Positions 17,011 to 26,335 of a DNA stretch of 64,000 nt are shown piece by piece. The stretch lies in the NCBI GenBank assembly GCA_037043455.1, contig JAWPHD010000001.1, positions 992,001 to 1,056,000 of the forward strand, read 5' to 3'. The translations under genes and the position numbers were made by a program. The notes under the pieces are model-generated. The model saw only the letters and a list, made by a program, of their open reading frames with translations. It did not search any database and was not told the origin of the DNA. The DNA is from Cyrtodaria siliqua. Taxonomy: Eukaryota; Mollusca; Bivalvia; Adapedonta; Hiatellidae. How positions within the stretch are numbered: the stretch's first letter is position 1; each line of letters starts with the position of its first letter.

Positions 17011-17253
17011 TAATTTTGATAACTTATAAAAAAAATTAAACTTGCAATCTTCACTACCCCTATTTTAAAAAAGTTTTAATAAATCAAGTAAAATCACCAT
17101 TTCATGAAATATTTGGGCAAAATCAACAAATAACAAGCAAAATCAGCATTTCATGCTGATTTGTAGATAGGTGTGTATAAAAAAAATTAAAAAATTCCTG
17201 TGGTATTTTCGGCAACTCAAAAATACCACAGGACACCCAATTTACATATATAT
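17011..17253 (-). repeat. Polinton right terminal inverted repeat
   Basis: Reverse complement of 2912-3150 with small differences in A/T runs. It contains the same two palindromes, including the 13-bp hairpin at 17197-17232. Confidence 0.93.
17197..17232. other. Perfect terminal hairpin, right
   Basis: CCTGTGGTATTTT at 17197-17209, loop CGGCAACTCA, complement at 17220-17232. Identical stem to the left end. Confidence 0.9.
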
Positions 17254-17390
17254 CGAGTAGTAAACATATCGGAAATATCTGAAGGGGCAGTATTGTTCGA
17301 AACTCTATACATGAATTTGGCCTTTTGAAGTATAATTCGCTGATCAATAGGGCCTCTCTTCGCACTTTCCATAGCACTAGGGGGCTACTA
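17254..17390 (-). mobile_element. LINE 3' region, half right of the Polinton
   Basis: Minus strand encodes GPIDQRIILQKAKFMYRV and a following TAPSDISDMFTTR. This is the block that in LINE reverse transcriptases directly precedes the part found at 2497-2911. It starts with the target duplication CGAGT (17254-17258). Upstream (beyond about 17390) the frame is closed by stops, so the LINE was already degenerate. Confidence 0.85.
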
Positions 17391-17540
17391 TTACAGGAAA
17401 TACGGTTTATACGACAGCCCAAGTTAAATTTCCTTTAAAAATAACAGGACACTGTCGATTCATGTGAAATTCCATGCATATATCATATGGCTTATATATT
17501 GTTCACCACCATCCTTTTTAACAACTTGTTTTGTTCATTT

Positions 17541-17656
17541 CAGAGACACATCATCTGGTTTCCAGATGCCCTTCGTTCTTCAAATACCAATGCAACCCTG
17601 AAAGACGTGGATTTAACCAAAAAAGTTGACTATAATGTGATCGCAAGATTCTAAAC
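17541..17656 (+). CDS. Possible terminal coding exon of a host gene
   Basis: A pyrimidine-rich tract ending TTTTGTTCATTTCAG resembles a 3' splice site. It is followed by 36 open codons (RHIIWFPDALRSSNTN... ending DYNVIARF) and a TAA near 17654. An AATAAA-type signal occurs downstream at about 18243. No upstream exon is seen within the window, and no family is recognised, so this is tentative. Confidence 0.28.
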
Positions 17657-18899
17657 TCCAGGAAATATATTAATTTAATTAGGCCAAATCAGAAACGCAG
17701 TTAATTTTTCATCGGCCTTATGCGTTACAGTGAATACTTGTAACTGCGTATCCCGCTTGAGATGTGTTCGCCTGATCATGATGGTGATCATGATGGTGAC
17801 TTCAATTTGGCAATCCCGAGGACTGAGCAGACGTTATTTGTTTAAAGAATGAAAAAATGAACATAATTATACCTCACAGAGACTTACTATATAATGTGTA
17901 AAGCTGTTAAAAAACACCAAATGTATACAATGTCATACTGCTCACATTCAAAAAAACGTTTGGTGTTTAATATCATTTTAACATATTTTAGGCCATATAT
18001 GACGATTGATTTTTTTGTTGTAAGTATGAAGTAAATTTCATTATTGTAGTATTTAATAGATGTTAAGTTTATAAATATAATATATATAAAATATTGTAAT
18101 ATTTATTATTTGGTTCTGAGTTGGATCTATGTAAAAAAAAAAAGTTTCCATTTGCGTACAGTCATGTATCTAAAACTGAAAAACTGCCTTTTTTGGAATA
18201 CAAAGTCATTTTAATCTATTTATTGTTTATTCAAGCTTTTGAAATAAATCTTTTGTAATTAAAGTGATACATGGGCCGATGATGGCAATCTTGAAGTGTA
18301 CATCAAGCACTGAAATTAGCAACTCGAAACATGTTTTGCTGTACTTAGCGGTACTCGTCTGATAAAGCAAATGTCACTGGTCTAGCCTGGTCAAGTAAAA
18401 TTCATCGGGTTGAAGAGTGCATAAAAATATCGGCATGACGGATATATTTACATGAGAACTGAACACTTATTTTTGTGTCAACTGCTTAGGATGGCAGACA
18501 CTTATCGATCACTTTGTCCGTCGTCCGTCCGTCATGCTTTAACCTGCAACTTAACCTTGGCCATCAATTGAAAAGTATTTTAATTATGTTCATGAAACTT
18601 CACACACGCATCTTCATCTCAAGGAATGTTGTTACACATGTGCAATACCTCTGACCTTCATTTTGGCAGAGTTATGCCCTATTTATCAGCCTAACCTGCA
18701 ACCTAACCTTGGAAATAAGCAAACAGCACTGTCAGCAGGCGAAGCAAGTGTTCATGGATGATGGAACACACTTCTAGTTCAAGGTCGACTTAGTGACCGC
18801 TTCCCACTAATTACAGTCTGGAAACTGTTATTACCATGTCTATACTAGTTTGACATATTAAGCCGTTATATTTGTTTTGTCAAGTTTCAGTGTAGACTG
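17657..18899. other. Non-coding, possible dispersed-repeat part
   Basis: 17657-18300 is AT-rich without a recognised feature, and would be 3' UTR if the exon call is right. 18480-18780 (GTCCGTCGTCCGTCCGTC, then GAAACTTCACACACGCATC, then TTATGCCCTATTTATC) looks like a dispersed repeat of a kind I recall from bivalve genomes, but I cannot name it. Confidence 0.4.
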
Positions 18900-19125
18900 T
18901 AGTGGACAGTGCGGTGCACTTAAAAGCACAGGATCCGGGTTCAAGATTCAACGGCGCCACTGATTTTCCTCAGTGTGTTTGTCATTTCCAATTAGCCTCG
19001 TCCATCGTAAGGGGACATAAATCCTACTATATCGAAGTCTATTCTCCGAGCATGTTTAATAAGCAAAAGTAGGAGTAGGGCGTTTTCCCTGATTCCAATG
19101 AGACACCTACCCTGACCAGATCCGC
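18900..19125 (+). repeat. tRNA-derived SINE
   Basis: A tRNA-like head has a box A-like TGGACAGTGCGG and a box B-like GGGTTCAAGATTC. It is followed by the AGCCTCGTCC...GGGACATAAA body shared with 1393-1505. Degenerate. Confidence 0.6.
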
Positions 19126-20002
19126 CTTTTTATTTTGTTTATGGGTGGGGTGAGGGATGGTGGTGGTGACGGGAAGGAGGGGTCGGTGACGGATAACCAA
19201 ATAAATTGGACTGCAGCTTTGTTTTAGTATTTAGATTTTAAATATGGCTGCATATGGTGATGCTCGCCAATAAAAAATAAATAAATAAAACATTAACACA
19301 CCAGCGGGTGGCCACCATCATTCCAGATTGGCCATCAAAATGCACAGCGAGAAGTTGAACGGCGGTCAACCTTTTTAAATATAGGCTACAGATTACTTTT
19401 GCTACAGACTACTTTTCAGACTTTAGCCGTGAGCCCCTTCACCGAATACCGAAAACGCACCTGTAGACGTTCAATGATTGGACTGACAGTGACACTCATT
19501 ATATTTTTTGACCGACAGTGCCGAGTCGAAAATTTTATCGTTTTAGCGTGTAATTTTGATAAAGAAATACCATGATTTTCGTAACATGTTGTACACGTCA
19601 TGTACTATTTAAGCTTAAACAACATATTATTAGTATCTCCTTGTATTTTATTAGAAAAGAACACAAGTGTTACCATTTTTAAACGCATTTTAACAATGGC
19701 ATCTCTTGCGAGTTATTTCCCCTCGCTTCGAAATTTTAAATGGGTGAATCTCGCAATTTCTCGCGCAGTAAAGCATCTAAAAGTCAATACAGCTTAAGAT
19801 GACGAAACTTAAAGGGGAAATGAAATTTTAATCATGTAAACTTGTTACAATCTTCCAGATAACGCGTTTAAAAAAAAGAAAATGGCGGCCGTTTCAGCTT
19901 TTTTTTTACGTTGACGGAAAATGACGTACAACTTTCCGTTGTCATGTGTTGCTATGATAAGTGGACGGCGGAGCTAAAAACCACACTACTTCCCACCTGT
20001 AC
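19126..20002. other. No recognised feature; short G/T-rich tract
   Basis: A G-rich stretch lies at 19144-19190, then mixed sequence with only short open frames. Nothing is recognised. Confidence 0.5.
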
Positions 20003-20418
20003 TATATTAGATACAACATTTACAAACATGTTTTTAAATCGGTTCTAAAGCGCAACAGGCGGGGAAAAAAGTCACAGACCTAATAACGTTACAGCTGGTC
20101 CCATAAGTGCTTTATCGGACTAAGGTCCGGTGAAAAAGCAGGCCAGGGTAGCACATTGACGTTATTGGCCACCAAGAAGTCGGTGGTCAATCATGCTGAG
20201 TGTGGCCTGGCGTTATCCTGTTGGTACAGTGTAACGTTAGGGTGGTTAGCAAGGAACGGCAAAAAAACTGGTTGGAGTATCTCGTCCACGTAACGTTATT
20301 AGGTCTGTGACTTTTGTTTTCCGCCTGTTGCGCTTTAGAATCGATTTAAACATTTTATTCTTTATTGAATGTTCATATTTCATATTAAAACATGTTTGTA
20401 AATGTTGTATCTAATATA
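20003..20418 (-). mobile_element. Deleted Tc1-like transposon with long inverted arms
   Basis: Arms at 20003-20092 and 20290-20418 are inverted repeats; the right arm carries an extra ~35 bp. Between them the minus strand encodes an internal Tc1 transposase fragment, with LPFLANHPNVTLYQQDNARP and FSPDLSPIKHLWDQL. The D of QQDNARPH and the position that should be the catalytic Glu are separated by 34 residues (DD34E), but that Glu codon reads Lys. An in-frame TGA lies eight codons after the D. The copy is inactive. Confidence 0.88.
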
Positions 20419-20788
20419 ATAATACGAAAAATTGTGATTATTGGTTCTCATGGTATTTGTATATCAATATTTAGAAGTGGATACTTTCTTATGACGGCGA
20501 GTATATAATGATTCATGTTTCCAACTGAACTGTTTAGCATTCCATTGAATCGTTTCAAGTTCGATTAGATGGTTTGAAAAAACACTCCGGATTATTTCAC
20601 AAAGCATCGGATTGTTTTAAGTTTGATTAGATTGTTCGAAAAGTAGTAGTGAATCAAATAAAGTTACATTGAAGTAAATATAATACCGATGAATTAATTC
20701 ATCTTTGACTGGATGATTTATTTAAAACATACTTTTGGCGGTAATCGCCGCCCATAAAAAACGGGACAGTGTAGCAGTTTACGCCAAC
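20419..20788. other. Linker with short imperfect repeat
   Basis: Contains two similar GTTT-AAGTT-GATTAGAT-GTT blocks (20554-20572 and 20616-20634). No gene. Confidence 0.4.
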
Positions 20789-21045
20789 GTATACTCAGCT
20801 GCAAAAGAAAGTAGCCACTGAGTTTTGTTTAGATTTAATTGTATAATGTCTTTTGAGAATTAATTGACAAATTCCAAAATGAATATGCCATGTTTGGTAC
20901 CAAAGTTGTTATCATTCCATTGCCAATCTCATGTTGTCCTTTGTTTTTCAATAGGTTGAATCATTAAGGGAATGTTGCTAGATAAATAGGATAGGGTGTA
21001 TAGTAAAACTTTCAAAGTGGCTACTTTCTTTTGCAGCTGAGTATA
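20789..21045. mobile_element. MITE with ~29-bp terminal inverted repeats
   Basis: TACTCAGCTGCAAAAGAAAG...GTAGCCACT near 20791 is the exact complement of AGTGGCTAC...CAGCTGAGTA ending near 21043. The flanking TA dinucleotides fit a Tc1/mariner-type TA target. The 255-bp interior has no coding capacity. Confidence 0.75.
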
Positions 21046-21049
21046 TTTG

Positions 21050-21580
21050 CAGCACAGTCTATGCCAACGTATTTATTTGCGGAAAACATATATATTTGGA
21101 AAAACAAATATTTATTTAGTTTCGGTCACCCAAAAGTTCGCACCATTATTTATCGATATTTCATTTATTTTTGTGTCTGCAATATATTTATTTTAGAGAA
21201 ACTATTTATTTTCATCTCAAATATTTTCAACTTCAATATATTAAGACAGACAATATATTTTTTATAAAGCGAATATATTTTTCGGTATAACATACAAATG
21301 TTTGCGTCTACAGTATATAAATTAGGAAAAAAATTATTCAGAGTAACGTTTATATTTGCGTCTACAATATATATTTAGAAAGAGAATGTATATTTTTCAG
21401 AATATATATTTCTAGGAATAACATATATATTTGTGTGATATATATTTTTGAATAAAATATATACATTTCGTAGTAACGTATATATTTGTCTGTATCAAAT
21501 ATATTTTGTGTTCAATATATATATTTCGGAGTAACGTATATATTTGTCTGTATCATATATATATTGTGTTCAATATAACA
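21050..21580. repeat. AT-rich minisatellite
   Basis: Degenerate units around TATATATTTG(C/T)(G/C)T repeat about every 28-60 bp. The last two units (about 21465-21570) are nearly identical (GTAACGTATATATTTGTCTG). Confidence 0.65.
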
Positions 21581-22409
21581 AAATATAGGGCAAAATGTTG
21601 AATAAATGACTAAAATCGATGATTTCTGTAATACATTGAGGAACTGGAAAAAAAATAAACGTGCATTGAAAGAACGGAAACAAAGTATTAAAACATTTCT
21701 GCCAATGTGCAATAATATACCAGAAAATTTGAATCAATTCTTTCTTCTATGGAACATTCCTACTCTCACCTGGCGATATTGCCATTGACCCATCATATGT
21801 TTCCAAGGTGTGCATGGCACGCTGACATGATATTTGCTTTTATGAGCAAACAAGCCTGCTCCAGCTGATACCTTATGGGAATTTCTTAAAATATGACATG
21901 ACAGAACCTCCGAACAAATACAACACATCATGTACTAGTTCTTGAGATGGCTGTAGACCCCCCTCCCCCATGGGGTATTTTGTAGGGTATGATTTTCTGA
22001 AAGAACATACAATAAGTTTCAAAATGAGACAGGTGTGCCATCAATTCTGAGCGTTGGGCTTTAGTGAGTAACGTGCATGTAAACTATGTTACCTTACATT
22101 ACAATTAAAAGTTTAATGTACATTAAAAACGTTGAATATAAACTAAATCAAAACCATGTAAAAAACATAATACATGTACTTTTATTAATATAAGTCGAGA
22201 AGCGCTTCAAACGTAATGAAACTATTCTGTAATTTACGTTACACCACATTAACTACCAAAAAAAACTTATTTTTAGTGCAAATAGGTGGCTGTAAAAACT
22301 GGTGTTCGTCTGTAAGTAAGGGTTTCTATATATCAAAATATTAATTAGACTGTGAATAATATGCATATGTATACTAGCTGAAATGTATGTGTAACACAAT
22401 AAAAAGAAA

Positions 22410-23720
22410 CAAACATGGCGTCCAAGATGGTCCCCTTGTGTCACAAGATCTGTAGAGCTATTTCTCTATAACTATACTGTATATAGCTCTAGGTGCCATG
22501 TTCGAGGCCCGAACTCAGGTAGCCCTCCCCCTGATACGGTCTAGCGACCGAGTGCCACGCGTAGCGGGGACCTTTGCCGAATCTGGCCACCGGTCCCGTT
22601 GAGTCACAAAACCTGTTGGTCGGTCCAGCGGCCGTCGGCTGTGGGTCGCTCAAGGATATTTCTCTCTATATAACTATACTGTATATAGCTCTAGGTGCCG
22701 TGTTCGAGACCCGCACTGGGGAAGCCTTCTCCTTGATACGACCTAGGGACTTAGTGCCACGCGTATCGAGGATTGTGGCCGACGGCTGACCACCGTTCCC
22801 GTTGTGTCACAATACTTGTGGGTTGGCCCAGCGGCCGTTGGCTGCAGGTCGCTCAAAGCTATTTACTATATAGCTCTAGGTGGCATGTTCGAGACACAAA
22901 CTCAGGTAGCCTTTCCCCTGATACGACCTATGTACCGAGTGCCATGCGTCGCGAGGACCGTTGCCGACGGCTGGCCAACGGTCCCGTTATGTCATAAAAT
23001 ATGTGGGTCGGCCGAGCGGCTATCGGCTGAGCGGCTATCGGCCGAAGATCGTTCAAGGCTATTTCCCTCTATATAACTGTATATAGCTCTATGTGCCATG
23101 TTTGAGACTCAAACTCGGGTAGCACTAACCCTGATAAGGCCTAGGGACCGAGTACCACGCATAGCGGGGACCTTGGCCGACGGCTGGCCACCGGTCCCAT
23201 TGTGTCACAAAATATGTGGATCGGTCCAGCGGCCATCGGCCGAGGGTCGCTCAACTCTATTTTCCTCTATACATATATAACTATACTGTATAAAGCTCTA
23301 GCTGAGTTACGAGGTTCGAGACCCGAACTTGGGTAGCCTCCCCACTGATACAGCCTAGCGATTAAATGCCACGCGTTGCCGGGACCTTTGCCGACGGCCG
23401 CCCACTAGTCCCGTTGTGTCATCCAATCTGTAAGTCGGCCCAGCGGCCGTCGGCCTAAGGACGTTCAACGCTATATCCTTCTATATAACTATATATAGCT
23501 CTATGTGCCATGTTCGAGACTCGAACTCGGGTAGCCTTTCCCCTAATATGGAGTGCCACATGTACTGGGGACCTTTGCCGACAGCTGGCCACCGCTCCCG
23601 TTGTGTGGCAAAATATGTGGGTCGGCCCAGTGGCCGTACGCAGAGGGTCGCTCAACGCTATTTCTCTATTTATAACGTATACTGTATCTAACTCTATGTA
23701 CCATGTTCGAAATGCCGGTA
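22410..23720 (+). repeat. ~200-bp tandem satellite, about 6.5 units
   Basis: The landmark AGCTCTA(G/T)GTGCC occurs at 22485, 22687, 22872, 23085, 23294 and 23497, and degenerately near 23690, giving 185-213-bp spacing. Each unit contains GTTCGAGACCCGAACTCGGG, which is close to a pol III box B, and GTCGGCCCAGCGGCCGTCGG, which contains a box A-like core. A tRNA/SINE origin is possible, but the boxes are about 95 bp apart. Confidence 0.85.
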
Positions 23721-23880
23721 ACGTGGTAAAGTCCAAGTCGTCAGTGGTACACGTACATGTTCCAGAATGCTCTACACATAATGGGCTTTCAGAAAAATAG
23801 GGTGTACAAAATTCCCCCTGGGGTGAGGGTTACTCCTACTAGCTTACAGTCTATTTTTCTATTGTATCGGTATTATATAT

Positions 23881-24800
23881 ATTTCTAGATTTTAACCCAA
23901 TACCCCCAATGGATTGCAGAAATAAGTGATTTTAGTCCTTTTTTCAACATATTTCAGCAGATATGTTATATATAATGCAAGGCAACACTTGAATATGTAT
24001 GCTGTGCAACATTATATTACTTCAATTTGATAAGTTTATGTTAAAACTATTTTCAAAAATAATTCCAGATTCCGTCGATTTTTGACAAAAATACACATTT
24101 TTCGCCTCAACATTAAGGCATTTTTAAGCATCATACGGTTCGGGACTTTTTTTTACTTAATTATTGGACCTTTGTCTATCCAAAAATATTACAATATTTC
24201 CTTATTCAATTGTATTAAATTTGTTTCTATATTTTAACCCAATACCCCAATGGATTACAGAAATCAGTGATTTTTGTAATTTTTTCCAACATTTTGCTCC
24301 AAAATGCCAATATTTGAGCACATATGTTATATATGATGTCAGGAAAACCTTGAATATGTATACTGTGCAACATTCTATTGCTTGAATTTGATAAGTTTAT
24401 TTTCAAACTAATTTTAAAAAATAATTCCAGATTTCGGCGATTTTTGACAAAAATACACATTTTTCGACGCAAAATTAAGGCATTTCCAAACATCATGAGG
24501 TTTGGAACTTTTTTCTGTTTAATCACTGAATCTTAGATACATTTCTAATTTTTAGTTAAATACCCCGAATGTATTACAGAAATCAGCGATTTTATTCAAT
24601 TTTCTTAACATTTTTACCCAAAATCTCAATATTTAAGTATCGGATCCATAAATTATATGGTGGGACACGTAGAGATGCGTTCCGATAAAGATTCCATCAA
24701 TTCAAATTGCTTCTAATATATTCCATTCTTTTTCATAAAAATAATTCCAGATTTCGGCGATTTTCATCTAAAAACGCAACGTTTTCCCCCAAAACTCACT
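23881..24800. repeat. Three ~330-bp tandem repeats
   Basis: Units start at about 23881, 24221 and 24540, each opening with TTTCTA-ATTTTAACCCAATACC (third copy diverged). Each carries AATAATTCCAGATT-CG-CGATTTT about 190-210 bp later. Confidence 0.8.
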
Positions 24801-25063
24801 AAAGCCCCAACGCTCAGATGGCACACATGTCTCATTTTGAAACTTACTGTATGTTCTTTCAGAAAATCATACCCTACAATATTCCTCCTGGTGGGGGAGG
24901 GTTTCTCCTACTAGCTCACAGCCTATTACATATGGTACTCAAGAAACCACAATTTCTCAAAAAAAGTCATTAACGCAGTAGAGAGAGCGCCTGATTTTAA
25001 TCAAAGTAAGTTCAAGTGTTCAAGTAATTCCCGTGAGAGTCAAATCCTTTTTCTGTAACATTG

Positions 25064-25148
25064 TAAGCGTCTCCGTGACCGAGGGGTTAACGACGTTGGG
25101 TTGTAAACCTTCTCACCTCTCGCCACTTTGGGTTCGAATTCCCCTGGG
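25064..25148 (+). repeat. tRNA-derived SINE head (Ser/Leu-like)
   Basis: GTCTCCGTGACCGAGGGGTT (box A region) and GGGTTCGAATTCCCCTGGGA (box B and 3' stem) lie about 55 bp apart, as in a class II tRNA. The acceptor and anticodon stems do not pair well, so it is a tRNA-like repeat, not a working tRNA. Confidence 0.65.
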
Positions 25149-25184
25149 AATTCAACTTGTAAGTGAGGAAGTGTCGATTCTTAC

Positions 25185-25350
25185 GATGCTGGTTCTACCT
25201 AGGCGGAAGGTGTACAGTTCTAGTTCTACCCACGGATGGCGGGGGTATACATTACTGGTTCTACCCACGGATGGCGGGAAGTGTATAGATCTGGTTCTAC
25301 CCACGCATGGCGGGAGGTGTACAGTAATGGTTATACCCTGGAACTGTGGA
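25185..25350 (+). repeat. 36-bp minisatellite in the SINE tail
   Basis: Four to five units of GGTTCTACCCACGGATGGCG followed by G(A)GG(T)GTATA. They directly follow the tRNA-like head. Confidence 0.8.
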
Positions 25351-25370
25351 TGGTCTACCTCCACCACAAA

Positions 25371-26129
25371 ATAAACATCTACCGTCATATATAACATTAT
25401 ATGCTTTGAAAATGACGTAACACACCATACAAACAGAACTGTAACGTTCTAGTAAACCTGTTTACATGGACGATATGCACTCGTCTCGATGTGTATCAAG
25501 CACATGACGTCCTGAGTTAAATTTGGCCGTTTATATGCGGCTAACATGATATTACCAGTTAAGACACGACCAATACGAGAAATGCGATTAAATTATAGAG
25601 TTAAAAGCTTTAAAATAGATATAGGAAATCATATAGTATACAGGTATCACAAATATTGTATTATATTGTATTAGCAAGTTAAAGTCAGGCACGTAGCCAG
25701 CCCTGAAATTTAACCAAGGTAAATTTCTTTCTATGTAGGTATGGTGGCATGTAATCACCCACCTACACTCCGGATTGTTTGTGCGTTTTAGACATGACCC
25801 TGACAATTTTTTCGGTTTAAAGCAAGACGTTTCTTGTCAATGATTGATTATCTATCGATATTGAAATTATTTACATGTAAAGTATATTCCCAAAATTCTA
25901 CCGCGGCAACTGCCTCGTTGTGCCTCCGCGTAGCTACGGGCCTGATAGTTATATTCTACATCTGAGAAATAACGCTTTCTGATTTATAAATAGATGGACA
26001 TTTGATTACATTTTGTTTTAAAGGTACGATTTTATGTTTCATATTTACAATTTACTTTTGTATTAATCACTATTTTTCAAAAGGCCTCACAATGTGACCC
26101 TTATTGTAATTAAACGTGTGTGCAAACTG
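25371..26129. other. No recognised feature
   Basis: Mixed sequence with short open frames. Nothing identifiable. Confidence 0.5.
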
Positions 26130-26335
26130 TTGATAGCTAGAGAAACAATCCAAGATTAAAAAGATAGAAATCAAGACCGCATTACAGAAAATAGTCCACC
26201 AAAAACACGCATACAAAACAAACCTTAATTACAAGGGAAAATAGAAGCTATGTATGCGACACCACAAACATAAAATGGTTGACAATTGAGTCACCGCTCT
26301 TGAACGGTCTGTAACACAACGAGAGGTTATCTGCT
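26130..26335 (-). mobile_element. Degenerate 3' end of Penelope-like element
   Basis: Contains the family blocks CACAAACATAAAATGGTTGA, then CACCGCTCTTGAACGGTCTG, which correspond to GGGTTGACAATAGGGCTACC and CGCCTTGGAACGGTCAGTGG in better copies. The minisatellite begins directly after it. Confidence 0.6.

Larger units (their letters stand above)
2912..17253. mobile_element. Polinton/Maverick (adintovirus-like) element, 14.3 kb
   Basis: Terminal inverted repeats (2912-3150 and 17011-17253), a 5-6 bp target duplication and a full structural-gene set define this as a self-synthesising Polinton transposon. Recognised genes are POLB, INT, packaging ATPase, major capsid protein and penton-type minor capsid protein, with about ten accessory ORFs. 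Family knowledge: POLB copies the element by protein priming, INT inserts it, and the capsid genes imply virion formation at some stage. POLB, the 5087 gene and the coiled-coil gene are frame-disrupted, so this copy is probably not autonomous, although TIRs, target duplication and most ORFs are well preserved. That suggests recent insertion. No adenain-type protease gene was seen. Confidence 0.95.
21950..24923. mobile_element. Inverted-repeat-bounded composite, ~3 kb
   Basis: 21950-22068 and 24795-24923 are inverted copies. The shared core is GGGTATGATTTTCTGAAAGA followed by ACATAC...AAGTTTCAAAATGAGACA and GAGCGTTGG...CTTTAGTGAG. Inside lie a ~200-bp satellite (22410-23720) and three ~330-bp repeats (23881-24800). 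A partial extra copy of the end motif is at 23800-23860. No transposase ORF is visible, so it is non-autonomous or a foldback-type structure. Confidence 0.7.

Noticed and set aside
2912..17253. LTR retrotransposon or prophage
   Set aside because: Ends are inverted, not direct, and gene content is POLB/DJR capsid/A32 ATPase. There is no reverse transcriptase or gag inside.
17123..17422. 99-codon minus-strand ORF across the right TIR boundary
   Set aside because: It runs through TIR and LINE in a frame different from the LINE RT frame; chance ORF.
22574..23800. Several 60-96-codon ORFs with recurring MFETRTRVA-type peptides
   Set aside because: They are the ~200-bp satellite read through in several frames on both strands.
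25064..25148. Functional tRNA gene
   Set aside because: Box A and box B are good, but stems do not pair, and a SINE-type tail with minisatellite follows.
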